Made by a program: the position numbers and the translations under genes. The notes beneath the pieces were generated by a model. The model did not search any database. It saw only the letters and a list, made by a program, of their open reading frames with translations, and was not told the DNA's origin. A DNA stretch of 64,000 nucleotides. Origin: Mucilaginibacter auburnensis. GTDB lineage: Bacteria; Bacteroidota; Bacteroidia; Sphingobacteriales; Sphingobacteriaceae. Shown here one piece after another: positions 27,162 through 36,864 of this stretch; the stretch's first letter is position 1, and every line of letters begins with the position of its first letter. Location of the stretch: assembly GCF_002797815.1 (NCBI RefSeq), contig NZ_PGFJ01000001.1:124001-188000 (forward strand), read 5' to 3'.

Positions 27162-28208
27162 CTAAAATTCGATGTAAACCAGCTGAGTAACCTGCTTTGA
27201 ACTCCGGTTGGCATCCGTAATAACAAGCGCTCCTTTGTTAAACAGCGTTACGCCCTCCCAATTGTTTTTAAAACCATCAAACACGGCAACTTCCTGCCAC
27301 TTATTCTTTCGATAATTTTTTAGGCGGATAATGCGCGCGAAGGTGTTGCCCTTTAAATATTGCGGATCATGGTCAAGCTTACTTTTAAGCGAGGGGATAG
27401 CATGTTTAATATCGCGTTCGGGGTTATTGACAAAATTGTTATTCAGATATTTATCATAATCGCCATCCCAGTGGTAATTAATGGCGTATATACTACCATC
27501 AGCTGCGGTAGCGGCATCAGTATTTCTGAAATACAAAAAAGGCGTTTTCACCTTTTTGGGCAGTTGCGTTAACGAAGTATCTATCAGGTAGGCAAAATTT
27601 CCTTTTGCATCAGCATTAAACTCATAAAAAGCGATGAGCTTGTCTTCCTTTGGCAACCAGGTAATGCTTTCAAAGCCGGCATTGCTGATGTATGAAGGGC
27701 GTACGAGGGTAACATATCTCTGGGCATCTATCAAAATTTCGTTGTTTGCAGTATCAACTACGCCTCGTATTAAATAACAATTAGCTGCTATATCAGCCGT
27801 CTCTATGGCTATGTAAGCGTATTGACCCACGAATGTTAGTGTTTCAAAACCCTGATACATTTGTTTTACCTCAGCGGGCAATTTTTCAAGGCCACGCACC
27901 TTTAGTGTTCTGTAGGCAGTTATGACTGTGTCGGCTCCAGCTAATACGCGGCTTATGCTGTCTGCCTTAATGCTGTACATTTCAAACTCGCCGTCGAGCG
28001 CAGTTTCTTTATGGTAGCCATATTGCGGTAAAATGTAGATCCTGTCTCCCAATCGCGCCATTCCAGAGAACTCCTGGTTCACATCGTTTAATTTAAGTGG
28101 AAGAGGAATGACCTTGAATTTACTTTGCGCATGAGTTGCTAAAGAAGCAAGCAACCATAAAAACACCAATACAATCCTCAGAGACATATAAAACTTCATC
28201 TGCAACAT
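27162..28208 (-). CDS. Secreted propeller-like protein, possibly esterase-like/phytase-like
   Basis: This 348-residue protein has a signal peptide (LLASLATHAQ) and repeating beta segments, including FSGMARLGDRIYILPQ, GFESITWLPKEDKLIAFYE and NWEGVTLFNKGALVITDANR. The pattern is like beta-propeller proteins related to the esterase-like/phytase-like family, but no catalytic residues could be identified, so no reaction is claimed. Translation could also begin at the ATG three codons downstream (28199). It stands alone. Confidence 0.6.
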   Translation of the reverse strand: MLQMKFYMSLRIVLVFLWLLASLATHAQSKFKVIPLPLKLNDVNQEFSGMARLGDRIYILPQYGYHKETALDGEFEMYSIKADSISRVLAGADTVITAYRTLKVRGLEKLPAEVKQMYQGFETLTFVGQYAYIAIETADIAANCYLIRGVVDTANNEILIDAQRYVTLVRPSYISNAGFESITWLPKEDKLIAFYEFNADAKGNFAYLIDTSLTQLPKKVKTPFLYFRNTDAATAADGSIYAINYHWDGDYDKYLNNNFVNNPERDIKHAIPSLKSKLDHDPQYLKGNTFARIIRLKNYRKNKWQEVAVFDGFKNNWEGVTLFNKGALVITDANRSSKQVTQLVYIEF

Positions 28209-28658
28209 TAAGCAGTATAAAAATACCTATTACTAATTGCCTTTGACACTGTTTTTATAAAATTGATCTATAAATAATGCGCTGTTAACAGCTAAGACCT
28301 GATGTTACGCCTACAAACTATCACATCTACCATTAAAACAGCCAACTAACAACGTCGTTACTGACCAAAGTTGTAAAAACAAAAAAATCCACCGTATAAA
28401 ACGGTGGATTTTGTCAAAATGTATTGCGACGTACATTTATGGGCATTAATAAGATCAGTTAATGGCCGCAAGTTATACCTATTTTCGGGTATTTTATAAT
28501 TTTTGTTAAAATAATAACATTTGATAGAAATTATTTTATCAATTATTCAATTTCATGATGAATATTATAGTATTTTGTTTTTAATTTTACGTACTAAATA
28601 AAAATACATTGCAATTAACAGCATATTAATGCACAATTGCACATAAATTAACTGATCA
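28209..28658. other. Divergent intergenic region with an orphan terminator
   Basis: 450 AT-rich bases between two divergent genes. It should hold both promoters. It also contains the hairpin at 28384-28414, which matches no annotated gene end. A transcript reading leftward from about 28600 could end there. No ORF longer than about ten codons is found on that strand, so a small RNA is possible. Confidence 0.45.
28374..28414 (-). terminator. Strong minus-strand terminator without an assigned gene
   Basis: AAATCCACCGT and ACGGTGGATTT (within 28385-28411) pair around ATAAA. Read on the minus strand, the stem is followed by TTTTTTTGTTTTT, a very good U-tract. On the plus strand only four T follow. 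Both flanking genes start, not end, in this region. Confidence 0.75.
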
Positions 28659-29354
28659 ATGAAAAAAAGCAAGGCCATTTGCAATCAAAACAATTGCTAT
28701 TTGTTTCAAAACTGCATAAAGGAGTGGCATCCGGCCATTTTGCAAAATCAAAAAACTTTTAGGGTAAAAAAAGGCGAGGTAATATTCAGAGAGGGAGACA
28801 AAGTGAGCGGCATTTACTTTGTAAACTCGGGCAATGTTAAGGTGCACAAAAAATGGGATGCAGATAAAGAACTCATCCTCCGGTTTGCTAAAACAGGCGC
28901 TATATTAGGTCATAGGGGTATTGGCAGCGACACGGGATACCCAATATCTGCAACCGCTTTAGAGGCGGGCGTTATTTGCTATGTAGATATGGATTTTTTT
29001 GAGGCTACACTAAAAGTGAACGCAGAATTCACTTATAAACTGATGCAGTTTTTTGCCAGCGAGCTTTGCGAGTCTGAACGGAAGATGCGTAACCTGGCGC
29101 ATATGTCTGTTAAAGGCAGGGTGGCCGAATCATTGCTGTTACTGCAAAAGCAATTTGGCGTTACCGATGACGGCTTCATTAACATTGATCTGAGCCGCCA
29201 GGATCTGGCCTCGTTTTCGGGTGCTACTTACGAAACTGTTTTCCGTGTGATCAATGAGCTGGTTAATGAAAAACTACTGGCCCTATCCGGTAAAAGCATA
29301 GCTATTATTAACCAAACCGGGTTATCTAAACTTACCATGTTAGAGGTTAGTTAG
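28659..29354 (+). CDS. Crp/Fnr-family regulator with FNR-like cysteines
   Basis: This 231-residue protein has a cNMP-binding-like beta roll (about 25-120: KKGEVIFREGDKVSGIYFV) and a C-terminal winged helix with LSRQDLASFSGATYETVFRV as the recognition part. Three Cys cluster at the N-terminus (residues 8, 13, 19) and a fourth is at 107, as in oxygen-sensing FNR, which binds [4Fe-4S]. Spacing differs from the E. coli protein. A role in the shift to low oxygen is inferred. The gene is single, with a long AT-rich upstream region. Confidence 0.88.
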   Translation: MKKSKAICNQNNCYLFQNCIKEWHPAILQNQKTFRVKKGEVIFREGDKVSGIYFVNSGNVKVHKKWDADKELILRFAKTGAILGHRGIGSDTGYPISATALEAGVICYVDMDFFEATLKVNAEFTYKLMQFFASELCESERKMRNLAHMSVKGRVAESLLLLQKQFGVTDDGFINIDLSRQDLASFSGATYETVFRVINELVNEKLLALSGKSIAIINQTGLSKLTMLEVS

Positions 29355-29602
29355 CTATAACACTAAGCTGTACCATGTAAATATACGGGCCGAGTTAAAT
29401 TTACCAACCCAATAAATTTACAAATACCTGTATATCAATTTATTGATAAAAATACCTCTTCCTTTGGGACTACTTTTAGGTTAGTAAGTTTAGATGTAAA
29501 AAATCACCAATTTACTGAATATCAAAATACTGCAATTTCGTTAAACAAAATCGCGTTTTGGTCCACCGGATGGGACACCTTTCAATACACTAAGACGCTA
29601 AA

Positions 29603-30580
29603 TTACAGCGAAAGCATTTCTACCACCTTTAACAGGTCGGTATTCAAATCAATGTTGTGTTTAATAGAACGCTCAAACGAGGTGCCGATAATGTCATTAT
29701 GTATCAAACCAACCATTTCGTTACGATGGCCGTTTCTTAACACTTCTACAGCGGCAACACCTAACCGACTGGCCAGCACACGGTCCATACAGGTTGGTTT
29801 ACCACCACGTTGTATGTGGCCCAGTACTGATACACGGGTATCATAGTTAGGGTATTTTTCTTTTATTATTTTACCTATTTCAAAAGCCTCACCCGGTTCT
29901 TCCCCCTCGGCAACCACCACAATTTTTGAAGCTTTGTCTTTACGGCCCATTTCTAAGCGCGCAAACAGGGCGGGCATGTCAGAACGTGTACCGGGGATCA
30001 TCATCGCTTCGGCGCCAATAGCTATACCTACACGCAGGGCTATCAAACCGGAGTCGGATCCCATTACTTCCACAATAAACAAACGGTCGTGCGATTCTGC
30101 AGTATCCCGTATCTTGTCAATTGCTTCAATGGCGGTGTTTATTGCCGTATCATAACCAACGGTAAAATCGGTACCTAAAAGGTCGTTGTCAATAGTACAA
30201 GGAACACCTATAATAGGCATATCATACTCACGCCCCAAGTCTTTAGCACCAATAAAGGTACCGTTGCCACCTAAAGCTACCAGACCGTCAATATTTTGGG
30301 ATTTTAACTGTTCAAAGGCTTTCTTTCTTCCGGCGGGTGTTTTGAATTCTTCGCTACGGCCGGCTTTTAATATGGTGCCTCCGCGTTGAATAATATTCGA
30401 AACAGACTTGCGGTTCATTGGTGTAAAATCACCCTGAATCATCCCTTCATAACCGCGGCGTATGCCTACAACTTCTAAATCATACAATACAGCCGTACGC
30501 ACCACCGCCCTTATGGCAGCATTCATACCCGGCGAATCGCTTCCCGACGTAAATACACCTATTTTCTTGATCTTAGCCAT
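29603..30580 (-). CDS. pfkA: 6-phosphofructokinase-family protein with altered motifs
   Basis: This 325-residue protein is colinear with bacterial PfkA, the enzyme that phosphorylates fructose 6-phosphate. The TIDND catalytic motif (Asp 131, Asp 133) and the LGHIQRGGKP region are intact. Three usually fixed motifs differ: TSGSDSPG (normally TSGGD; Ser 14), GGNGT (normally GGDG; Asn 106 at the position of E. coli Asp 103) and MGSDSG (normally MGR). PCTIDND replaces PGTIDND, and the PPi-type PKTIDND is absent. The fold assignment is firm; normal ATP-dependent activity is doubtful. It may be a diverged paralogue. Confidence 0.85.
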   Translation of the reverse strand: MAKIKKIGVFTSGSDSPGMNAAIRAVVRTAVLYDLEVVGIRRGYEGMIQGDFTPMNRKSVSNIIQRGGTILKAGRSEEFKTPAGRKKAFEQLKSQNIDGLVALGGNGTFIGAKDLGREYDMPIIGVPCTIDNDLLGTDFTVGYDTAINTAIEAIDKIRDTAESHDRLFIVEVMGSDSGLIALRVGIAIGAEAMMIPGTRSDMPALFARLEMGRKDKASKIVVVAEGEEPGEAFEIGKIIKEKYPNYDTRVSVLGHIQRGGKPTCMDRVLASRLGVAAVEVLRNGHRNEMVGLIHNDIIGTSFERSIKHNIDLNTDLLKVVEMLSL

Positions 30581-30629
30581 GCTGATGTGAGAAGAAATTT
30601 TTACTATTTCGAATTCGCTGCAAATTAAG

Positions 30630-32330
30630 TTATTTTTTTGCCGCCTGTAAAGTTTTATAAGCAGAAATTCCGCTGTCCAGATACTTTATAAATTCAGGAA
30701 TGTCAAAAATTGCCCCCTGTGGCGGAACAAGCGTTTGTCCGTTTTCGTCAACAATTACATAAAAAGGCTGGGCGTTGGAGTTATAAGTACCAATTTCAAA
30801 ATCAAGCCATTTACCACCTAATGTTGTTATGCGCTTTTTGGTAACTGCCGATGTAAATTGCTCAGCCTCCGGCAAAGCTGTTTTATCATCTATCACCAGC
30901 TGCACCATTACAAATTCGTTTTGTAATCTTTTCAAAACTTCCGCATCAGGAAAAACATTCTGCTCCATTTGGCGGCAGTTTACGCAGTTCCAACCGGTAA
31001 AGTCAATCATTATGGGTTTCTTCACCTCGCGGGCAACTGCTTTGGCCTGCTCAAAATCATACCACTCGTCAATACCTTTCACTTTTGGCAGGCGCCTGAA
31101 AAGTTCTTCGTACTTTTTTTCCTTTATAGATACGCTGTTGCTTACTGATTGCACTGGTGCTGTTCCGGCAGATATATCAAAATCCTGCGTGCTTAATGGC
31201 GGCAGCAAAGCGCTGATTGATTTTAGCGGCGCACCCCACATGCCGGGTATCAGGTAGACTGTAAAAGCAAAAACACCAATGGCGATGAATGTGCGCGGAA
31301 CAGATAAGTGCTCAACCGGGCTGTCATGCGCAAACCTGATCTTACCAATAAGGTATAAACCGGCCAGCAAGGATATAGCTATCCAGATGGAAAGCACTAC
31401 CTCACGGTCAATGATGTTCCAGTGGTAGGCCAGATCAACATTCGACAGGAATTTTAAAGCGAAGGCTATTTCAATAAAACCTAATATTACCTTAACGCTG
31501 TTTAACCAACCGCCCGATTTTGGCAGGCTGTTTAGTGCCGACGGGAACATGGCAAAAAGCGTGAACGGTAAAGCCAGCGCTGTTGAAAAACCCAGCATGC
31601 TTATGGCAGGGCCTAAACGCTCTCCTTTGAGCGCGGCATCGATCAATACCGAACCAACTAAAGGGCCTGTACACGAAAATGACACCACTACCAATGTGGC
31701 CGCCATGAAGAATATACCTGCTAAACCGCCTTTGTCTGAGTTTTCATCTAACTTATTGGCCAATGAGCTGGGTAGTGTAATTTCAAACGCGCCAAGGAAT
31801 GATACGCCAAATGCTATCAGCAATAAAAAGAAAAGAAAGTTAAAAATGCCATTGGTAGCCAAGTCATTCAATGCCGTTGGGCCAAAAATTACGGCTATGA
31901 GTATGCCTATAAATACATATATAAATATGATGGAAAGGCCATAGAGCATTGAATTGAATATGCCCTTTGTGCGGCTGCCTGCCTTTTTGGTAAAGAATGA
32001 TACTGTTAACGGCAACATAGGGTAAATGCACGGCATTAAAAAAGCCGCAAACCCTGCAACAAAGCCGGCTAAAAATATAGCCCATAATGATTGCGGAGCT
32101 TTTGCTGCCGAAGCAGATGCAACAACCGGTTGAGTTGCTTTTACAACCTGCTGTGTATCCTTTTTTGAGGCATCGGCCAAACTATCGGCTGTTGTTGTTA
32201 TCTCAGTAAAAACCATACCCGATGTATCGGGCTCCTGGGCTTTTGCTTCGCCTGCACTTGCTAAACACAGCAATAATACAAAAGCCAGTAAGGCAACTGT
32301 TTTAGTCAGTAAAACTTTAATATTAAACAT
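30630..32330 (-). CDS. dsbD: DsbD-type thiol:disulfide interchange protein
   Basis: This 566-residue protein has a signal peptide, eight predicted membrane helices (about 80-390, with the DsbD-beta-like MPCIYPMLPLTVSFF and SFSCTGPLVG). A C-terminal thioredoxin domain carries WNCVNCRQME. It carries electrons from cytoplasmic thioredoxin to periplasmic partners. The N-terminal alpha domain of classic DsbD is missing here but is encoded by the gene just upstream, five bases away. The pair makes a split DsbD. Confidence 0.9.
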   Translation of the reverse strand: MFNIKVLLTKTVALLAFVLLLCLASAGEAKAQEPDTSGMVFTEITTTADSLADASKKDTQQVVKATQPVVASASAAKAPQSLWAIFLAGFVAGFAAFLMPCIYPMLPLTVSFFTKKAGSRTKGIFNSMLYGLSIIFIYVFIGILIAVIFGPTALNDLATNGIFNFLFFLLLIAFGVSFLGAFEITLPSSLANKLDENSDKGGLAGIFFMAATLVVVSFSCTGPLVGSVLIDAALKGERLGPAISMLGFSTALALPFTLFAMFPSALNSLPKSGGWLNSVKVILGFIEIAFALKFLSNVDLAYHWNIIDREVVLSIWIAISLLAGLYLIGKIRFAHDSPVEHLSVPRTFIAIGVFAFTVYLIPGMWGAPLKSISALLPPLSTQDFDISAGTAPVQSVSNSVSIKEKKYEELFRRLPKVKGIDEWYDFEQAKAVAREVKKPIMIDFTGWNCVNCRQMEQNVFPDAEVLKRLQNEFVMVQLVIDDKTALPEAEQFTSAVTKKRITTLGGKWLDFEIGTYNSNAQPFYVIVDENGQTLVPPQGAIFDIPEFIKYLDSGISAYKTLQAAKK

Positions 32331-32335
32331 GCTTA

Positions 32336-32791
32336 TTACTTAGCCGGAACAGGTGCAACAAATTCAACTTCGGTTGGCGGCAAACATTTTTTGTCGTTAC
32401 ATACCATAAATTCAAGCTTACCTTTCACAGTAGTTGCACCGGCTGCTTTCAGCTTTACTTTTTGTTGAAAAACAACCTCGTTCTCAAAAAAGCCAATGTT
32501 CATTTTAAATTGCTTATCAAACTTGGCAATAGCCTTGGGCTCAATGGTTTTGCCAACTAACGCGTAGTTTTTTGAAGGTTCAAATGTGAATGAAGTTTTT
32601 ATAGGGCCACCTTCTTCAATAAATTGCGAATAAATATGCCAGCCGTTTTCAATACTGGCTTTGATAAAAACAGTCGCCTCAGTAGCGCTGGTTCTTTTTG
32701 CGGCATAAGCCCATTTTACCGGATTTTCAATTTGAGCGAATGCGCTAAAACTAATTATTAATGCGGCAGCAACGGCCATTATCTTTTTCAT
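32336..32791 (-). CDS. Free-standing DsbD alpha-domain protein
   Basis: This 151-residue secreted protein has a signal peptide ending at FSAFAQ and an immunoglobulin-like domain with WHIYSQFIEEGGPIKTSF. The C-terminal redox pair is MVCNDKKCLPP, two Cys five residues apart as in the DsbD N-terminal domain. It probably takes electrons from the membrane protein encoded immediately downstream and passes them to periplasmic thiol proteins. Confidence 0.85.
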   Translation of the reverse strand: MKKIMAVAAALIISFSAFAQIENPVKWAYAAKRTSATEATVFIKASIENGWHIYSQFIEEGGPIKTSFTFEPSKNYALVGKTIEPKAIAKFDKQFKMNIGFFENEVVFQQKVKLKAAGATTVKGKLEFMVCNDKKCLPPTEVEFVAPVPAK

Positions 32792-32792
32792 A

Positions 32793-33563
32793 TCACTTAT
32801 TTAAAAATTCAATTTCTTTCAGATTGTACAGTTTACTGTTCCCATCTTTCTGTACACTCAACAAGCCATTTTCGGCCACTCCGTTAATTACACCGCTAAA
32901 AACTTCATCGCCGGCTTTAAACGGCTTTTGCTGATTCAACCAATACAAACGTTTCAAATACTCGCTTCTTATCAACTCTACCTTGCCTGCCTTTAAATGT
33001 AAGTAGTATTGTTGAATCTGACTGCAAATCTCTGACAATAAAACCCGCAAATCGTAATCTTTATGTAAGATTTGCTTTACCGACGTAGCGTTGACAGCCT
33101 CAGCGGAAAACTCCTCCTGGTTAACATTCAAACCAATACCCACAACCGAGTTATTGATGCGTTCGCCCTGCAAGGTGTTTTCTATCAACATGCCGCCCAG
33201 CTTCCTGTCGCCATAATATAAATCATTGGGCCACTTTATTTTAACCTCGTTACCCAATACCTTATACAGCGCCTCATATACGCCAACGCTAATGGCGCGG
33301 GTAAGATCAAACTGATGGACAGCGTTTAAAAACGATGGTTTAAGCAATAAACTAAAAGTGAGGTTTTTTCCGGGCTCGCTCAGCCATTTGTTTTGATGCT
33401 GCCCACGGCCCGCAAACTGGCGTTCTGCCATAATGACCGTACCCTCTATTACTGGCTCAGAATTTGCCAATAAACTTTTTAGGAAATTATTGGTTGAATC
33501 TACTTCTTTTAGTGTCAGTAAATTTTGTCCAACAAATAATCCTGAAATTATGTTATTTTGCAA
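32793..33563 (-). CDS. birA: Biotin--[acetyl-CoA-carboxylase] ligase
   Basis: This protein attaches biotin to the carrier protein of biotin enzymes. Seen are EVDSTNNFL, the RQFAGRGQHQNKW adenylate loop, IKWPNDLYY and KLGGMLIEN. There is no N-terminal DNA-binding domain, so it is the monofunctional type. I start it at the TTG at 33563 (MQNNIIS, 256 residues), matching the usual Bacteroidota N-terminus. The frame is open to an ATG at 33668, but that would overlap the divergent rsfS gene. The start is the main uncertainty. It ends one base before the DsbD-alpha gene. Confidence 0.88.
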   Translation of the reverse strand: MQNNIISGLFVGQNLLTLKEVDSTNNFLKSLLANSEPVIEGTVIMAERQFAGRGQHQNKWLSEPGKNLTFSLLLKPSFLNAVHQFDLTRAISVGVYEALYKVLGNEVKIKWPNDLYYGDRKLGGMLIENTLQGERINNSVVGIGLNVNQEEFSAEAVNATSVKQILHKDYDLRVLLSEICSQIQQYYLHLKAGKVELIRSEYLKRLYWLNQQKPFKAGDEVFSGVINGVAENGLLSVQKDGNSKLYNLKEIEFLNK

Positions 33564-33611
33564 TGTTATAATAATGCTTAACCAAAAAACGTTCAAAACT
33601 AATTCTTTTTG

Positions 33612-33986
33612 ATGGTAAAAAATAAAGCGAAAAATGAATCCGCTTATATTTCTGAATTGGCCATACATGGCATACAGGAAAAAAAAGGGAACGATATTGT
33701 AAGACTTGACCTACGCAATATAAACAGCTCGGTAGCCGACTATTTTGTTATTTGCCATGCCGACTCAACCACCCAGGTAAAGGCAATTGCTAACAGCATT
33801 GAAGATGAAGTATTTAAGGCAACGCAGCAGGAACCCTGGCGCAAAGAGGGACTGCAGCATGCCGAATGGATATTGCTTGACTATGTAAACGTAGTTGTAC
33901 ACGTTTTCAGAACAGACAAGCGCGAGTTTTATGGTGTTGAGGAACTGTGGGGTGATGCTGAAATTAAAAGCTACAAAAGTGCCTAA
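33612..33986 (+). CDS. rsfS: Ribosomal silencing factor RsfS
   Basis: This 124-residue protein has the RsfS/Iojap core: [20 protein letters not shown], then [20 protein letters not shown] and the final [14 protein letters not shown]. It binds ribosomal protein L14 and blocks joining of the subunits under starvation. The ATG at 33612 is preferred over an adjacent TTG at 33609. It lies just upstream of ftsH on the same strand, an order common in this phylum. Confidence 0.92.
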   Translation: MVKNKAKNESAYISELAIHGIQEKKGNDIVRLDLRNINSSVADYFVICHADSTTQVKAIANSIEDEVFKATQQEPWRKEGLQHAEWILLDYVNVVVHVFRTDKREFYGVEELWGDAEIKSYKSA

Positions 33987-34027
33987 GCAGGGTAGCTTTG
34001 CAATTGATTAAATTTGAAATTATAGAA

Positions 34028-36142
34028 ATGAAAGATAATAATGCTGAAAAGCCAAAGCCGCAAAGAAAAATTCCGGCTAAAAGAATAACACCCAAACCTC
34101 CGAAGTTTAATTTTATGTGGGTTTATGCCCTGGTGATTGCCACCTTTATTGGGATAGCCCTTTTTACAGGTAACACCGGTGGCCGCGGTATTGACCAAAA
34201 ACGTTTTGAAGACAAGATGCTTAAGGCCGGAGACGTAAGCTACGTTGAAGCCTACAAGGGCGGCGATTTGGTTTTTGTTGAGGTACACATCAAAAAAGAC
34301 AGCTTAAAAAAACCTGAATATGCTGACGCACGCAAATCGCAAAATGCGTTGAGCATGAATGCCAATGCCGAACCGCAGTATTCTTTCACTTCTCCGTCAT
34401 ACGAGTTGCTTCAAAGATCAATTGATAGCGCACAGAAAGACCTGCCCGAATCACAGCAGATCAGTATCAAATATACCCAACGCGAAAGCCTGCTTTCAAA
34501 CGGCCTGGTTCAGAGTGTTATTATGATCGTACTTTTCGCTGCTATATTGATGTTCATTATGCGCCGCATGTCTGGCGGTGCGGGTGGTGGCCCGGGTGGT
34601 CAGATCTTCAATATTGGCAAGTCAAAAGCTACTTTATTTGATAAGGAATCTCAGGTATCAGTTACTTTTAACGATGTTGCCGGTTTGGAAGAAGCCAAGC
34701 AGGAGGTAATGGAAATTGTTGATTTCCTTCGCAATCCTAAAAAATACACCAACCTGGGTGGTAAAATACCTAAAGGCGCATTACTGGTAGGTTCGCCGGG
34801 TACAGGTAAAACCTTATTGGCAAAAGCCGTGGCAGGTGAAGCACAGGTGCCGTTCTTCTCCCTATCAGGTTCAGACTTTGTGGAGATGTTTGTGGGTGTT
34901 GGCGCATCACGCGTACGTGATCTGTTCCGCCAGGCTAAAGACAAAGCACCGTGTATCATTTTTATTGACGAGATAGATGCTATTGGCCGTGCCCGTGGTA
35001 AAAATAATATTGTAGGCGGTAATGATGAGCGCGAAAATACATTGAACCAATTGCTGGTTGAAATGGATGGTTTCGGTACAGATTCTGGTATCATTATCCT
35101 TGCGGCTACCAACCGTCCGGATGTATTAGACTCGGCTTTGTTACGTCCGGGCCGTTTTGACAGGCAGGTATCTATTGATAAACCCGATCTGATCGGTCGT
35201 GAGCAGATATTTAAGGTACACCTTAAACCGGTTAAACTGGCCGAAGGTGTTGATGCTAAAAAACTATCTGCCCAAACTCCTGGTTTTGCGGGTGCCGAAA
35301 TTGCCAACGTTTGTAACGAGGCCGCTTTAATTGCAGCACGTAAAAACAAGGAAGCGGTAGATATGCAGGATTTTCAGGATGCTATTGACCGTGTGATTGG
35401 TGGTTTGGAGAAAAAGAACAAGATCATCTCTCCGGAGGAGAAAAAAATTGTTGCTTACCACGAAGCCGGGCACGCCATTGCAGGCTGGTTCCTGGAACAC
35501 GCAGATCCGTTGGTTAAAGTATCTATCGTTCCGCGTGGTGTTGCTGCGTTGGGTTATGCGCAATACCTGCCAAAAGAACAATTTTTGTACACCATTGAAC
35601 AACTGGAAGACGGCATGTGCATGACCATGGGTGGCCGTGTTGCCGAGGATATTACTTTCGGTAAAATATCAACCGGTGCGCAGAATGACCTGGAGCGTAT
35701 TACCAAACTATCATACGCCATGGTTACCATTTATGGTATGAACCCTAAAGTTGGTAATGTATCCTTCAACGATACCCAGGGCGAATACCAGTTTAACAAA
35801 CCATATTCTGAAAAAACCTCGCAATTAATTGATGAGGAAGTACGCGGACAGATCAATGCTGTTTACGAGCGCACTAAACAATTATTGTTAGATAAACGTG
35901 AAGGTTTGATCAAACTGGCCGAAAAACTTTTAGAGAAAGAGATCTTATTCCAGTCAGACCTGGAAGAGATATTAGGTAAACGTCCGTTTGACCACCGCAC
36001 CACTTATGATGAGTTTGTAAATGGCCCGAGCGAGTCAAACCAGGAGCCTGCAGCGCAATCTTTAACACATGAAGGTGTTGCTGACCACTCCGGTACGTTT
36101 AACAGAAACCCCGAAGAGAAAGAAGCTTCAGGTAACGAATAA
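34028..36142 (+). CDS. ftsH: ATP-dependent zinc metalloprotease FtsH
   Basis: This 704-residue inner-membrane protease has two membrane helices (about 30-50 and 155-175), an AAA+ domain and a metallopeptidase domain. The Walker A is GSPGTGKT at 255-262 (the second residue is usually Pro). Walker B is [11 protein letters not shown], and the arginine-finger region is RPGRFDRQ. The peptidase has HEAGH at 478-482. I take the ATG at 34028 rather than a TTG at 33998. It follows rsfS by 41 bp. The hydrophilic C-terminal tail is typical of the phylum. Confidence 0.95.
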   Translation: MKDNNAEKPKPQRKIPAKRITPKPPKFNFMWVYALVIATFIGIALFTGNTGGRGIDQKRFEDKMLKAGDVSYVEAYKGGDLVFVEVHIKKDSLKKPEYADARKSQNALSMNANAEPQYSFTSPSYELLQRSIDSAQKDLPESQQISIKYTQRESLLSNGLVQSVIMIVLFAAILMFIMRRMSGGAGGGPGGQIFNIGKSKATLFDKESQVSVTFNDVAGLEEAKQEVMEIVDFLRNPKKYTNLGGKIPKGALLVGSPGTGKTLLAKAVAGEAQVPFFSLSGSDFVEMFVGVGASRVRDLFRQAKDKAPCIIFIDEIDAIGRARGKNNIVGGNDERENTLNQLLVEMDGFGTDSGIIILAATNRPDVLDSALLRPGRFDRQVSIDKPDLIGREQIFKVHLKPVKLAEGVDAKKLSAQTPGFAGAEIANVCNEAALIAARKNKEAVDMQDFQDAIDRVIGGLEKKNKIISPEEKKIVAYHEAGHAIAGWFLEHADPLVKVSIVPRGVAALGYAQYLPKEQFLYTIEQLEDGMCMTMGGRVAEDITFGKISTGAQNDLERITKLSYAMVTIYGMNPKVGNVSFNDTQGEYQFNKPYSEKTSQLIDEEVRGQINAVYERTKQLLLDKREGLIKLAEKLLEKEILFQSDLEEILGKRPFDHRTTYDEFVNGPSESNQEPAAQSLTHEGVADHSGTFNRNPEEKEASGNE

Positions 36143-36152
36143 ATTAAACAGC

Positions 36153-36206
36153 AAAAGCTTAAAGCAAAAAGACCTTTCGGGCCTTTAGCTTTAAGCTTTT
36201 TGTTTT
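36153..36206 (+). terminator. Terminator hairpin after ftsH
   Basis: A 13-bp stem (36153-36165 with 36188-36200) encloses an inner hairpin built from AAAGACC and GGCCTTT. TGTTTTAGG follows. It ends the rsfS-ftsH unit before the LUD-domain gene. Confidence 0.75.
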
Positions 36207-36222
36207 AGGCCTTATAGCTTAA

Positions 36223-36861
36223 ATGAAAGACATCACTACATCAAAAGAGAAGTTACTTAAAAAAATACGCCAGGCGCTGTTAGAGAAACGGGACAACCCG
36301 TACCCTAACCTGGAGAGCCTGCCGCATTATCCTCCGCCTGATGACCTGCTTGAAGTGATGTTTGCCGAAGAGTTTACAGCCGTTGCCGGGCAGTTCTCTT
36401 TTTGCGAAGATGAAGTTCAATTTATTGAGAACCTGCTTACGCTGGCCGAAGAACGCAACTGGCATAAAATATACTGCTGGGAACCCGCCTTGCAGCAACT
36501 GCTTGACCAATATGAGTATCCCTACTTTGAAACGGATAAAGACTTTGAGCAGGCAGAAGTTGGCTTTACGCTATGCGAAGCATTAATAGCCCGAAACGGC
36601 AGCGTTCTATTATCAAACGCAGGCATGGCAGGCAGGCGTTTAAGTATTTATCCGCCGGTGCATATTGTACTGGCTTATACCTCCCAATTGGTTACCGACT
36701 TGAAAGATGGCTTTAAGCTCATCAAAGACAAGTACAATGGCAACCTGCCATCAATGATCACTAATGTAACCGGCCCAAGCCGCACAGCAGATATTGAAAA
36801 AACACTGGTATTAGGTGCCCACGGCCCTAAAGAACTGTTTGTATTTTTATTAGACAAGTAA
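36223..36861 (+). CDS. LUD-domain protein (LutC/YkgG family)
   Basis: This 212-residue protein has the LUD domain shared with LutC: CEALIARNGSVLLSNAGMAG, RRLSIYPPVHIVLAY and TGPSRTADIEKTLVLGAHGP. LutC is part of an iron-sulfur lactate oxidase system, but no LutA or LutB gene is adjacent, so lactate use is not claimed. In this phylum such genes often sit after ftsH. A terminator precedes it. Confidence 0.87.
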   Translation: MKDITTSKEKLLKKIRQALLEKRDNPYPNLESLPHYPPPDDLLEVMFAEEFTAVAGQFSFCEDEVQFIENLLTLAEERNWHKIYCWEPALQQLLDQYEYPYFETDKDFEQAEVGFTLCEALIARNGSVLLSNAGMAGRRLSIYPPVHIVLAYTSQLVTDLKDGFKLIKDKYNGNLPSMITNVTGPSRTADIEKTLVLGAHGPKELFVFLLDK

Positions 36862-36864
36862 GGG

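Noticed and set aside
34651..35349. A 232-codon minus-strand frame within ftsH
   Set aside because: It is the shadow of the AAA+ domain coding sequence; the plus strand is unambiguous FtsH.
36223..36861. A lactate-utilisation operon around the LUD-domain gene
   Set aside because: LutA and LutB genes are missing and a terminator follows the gene.
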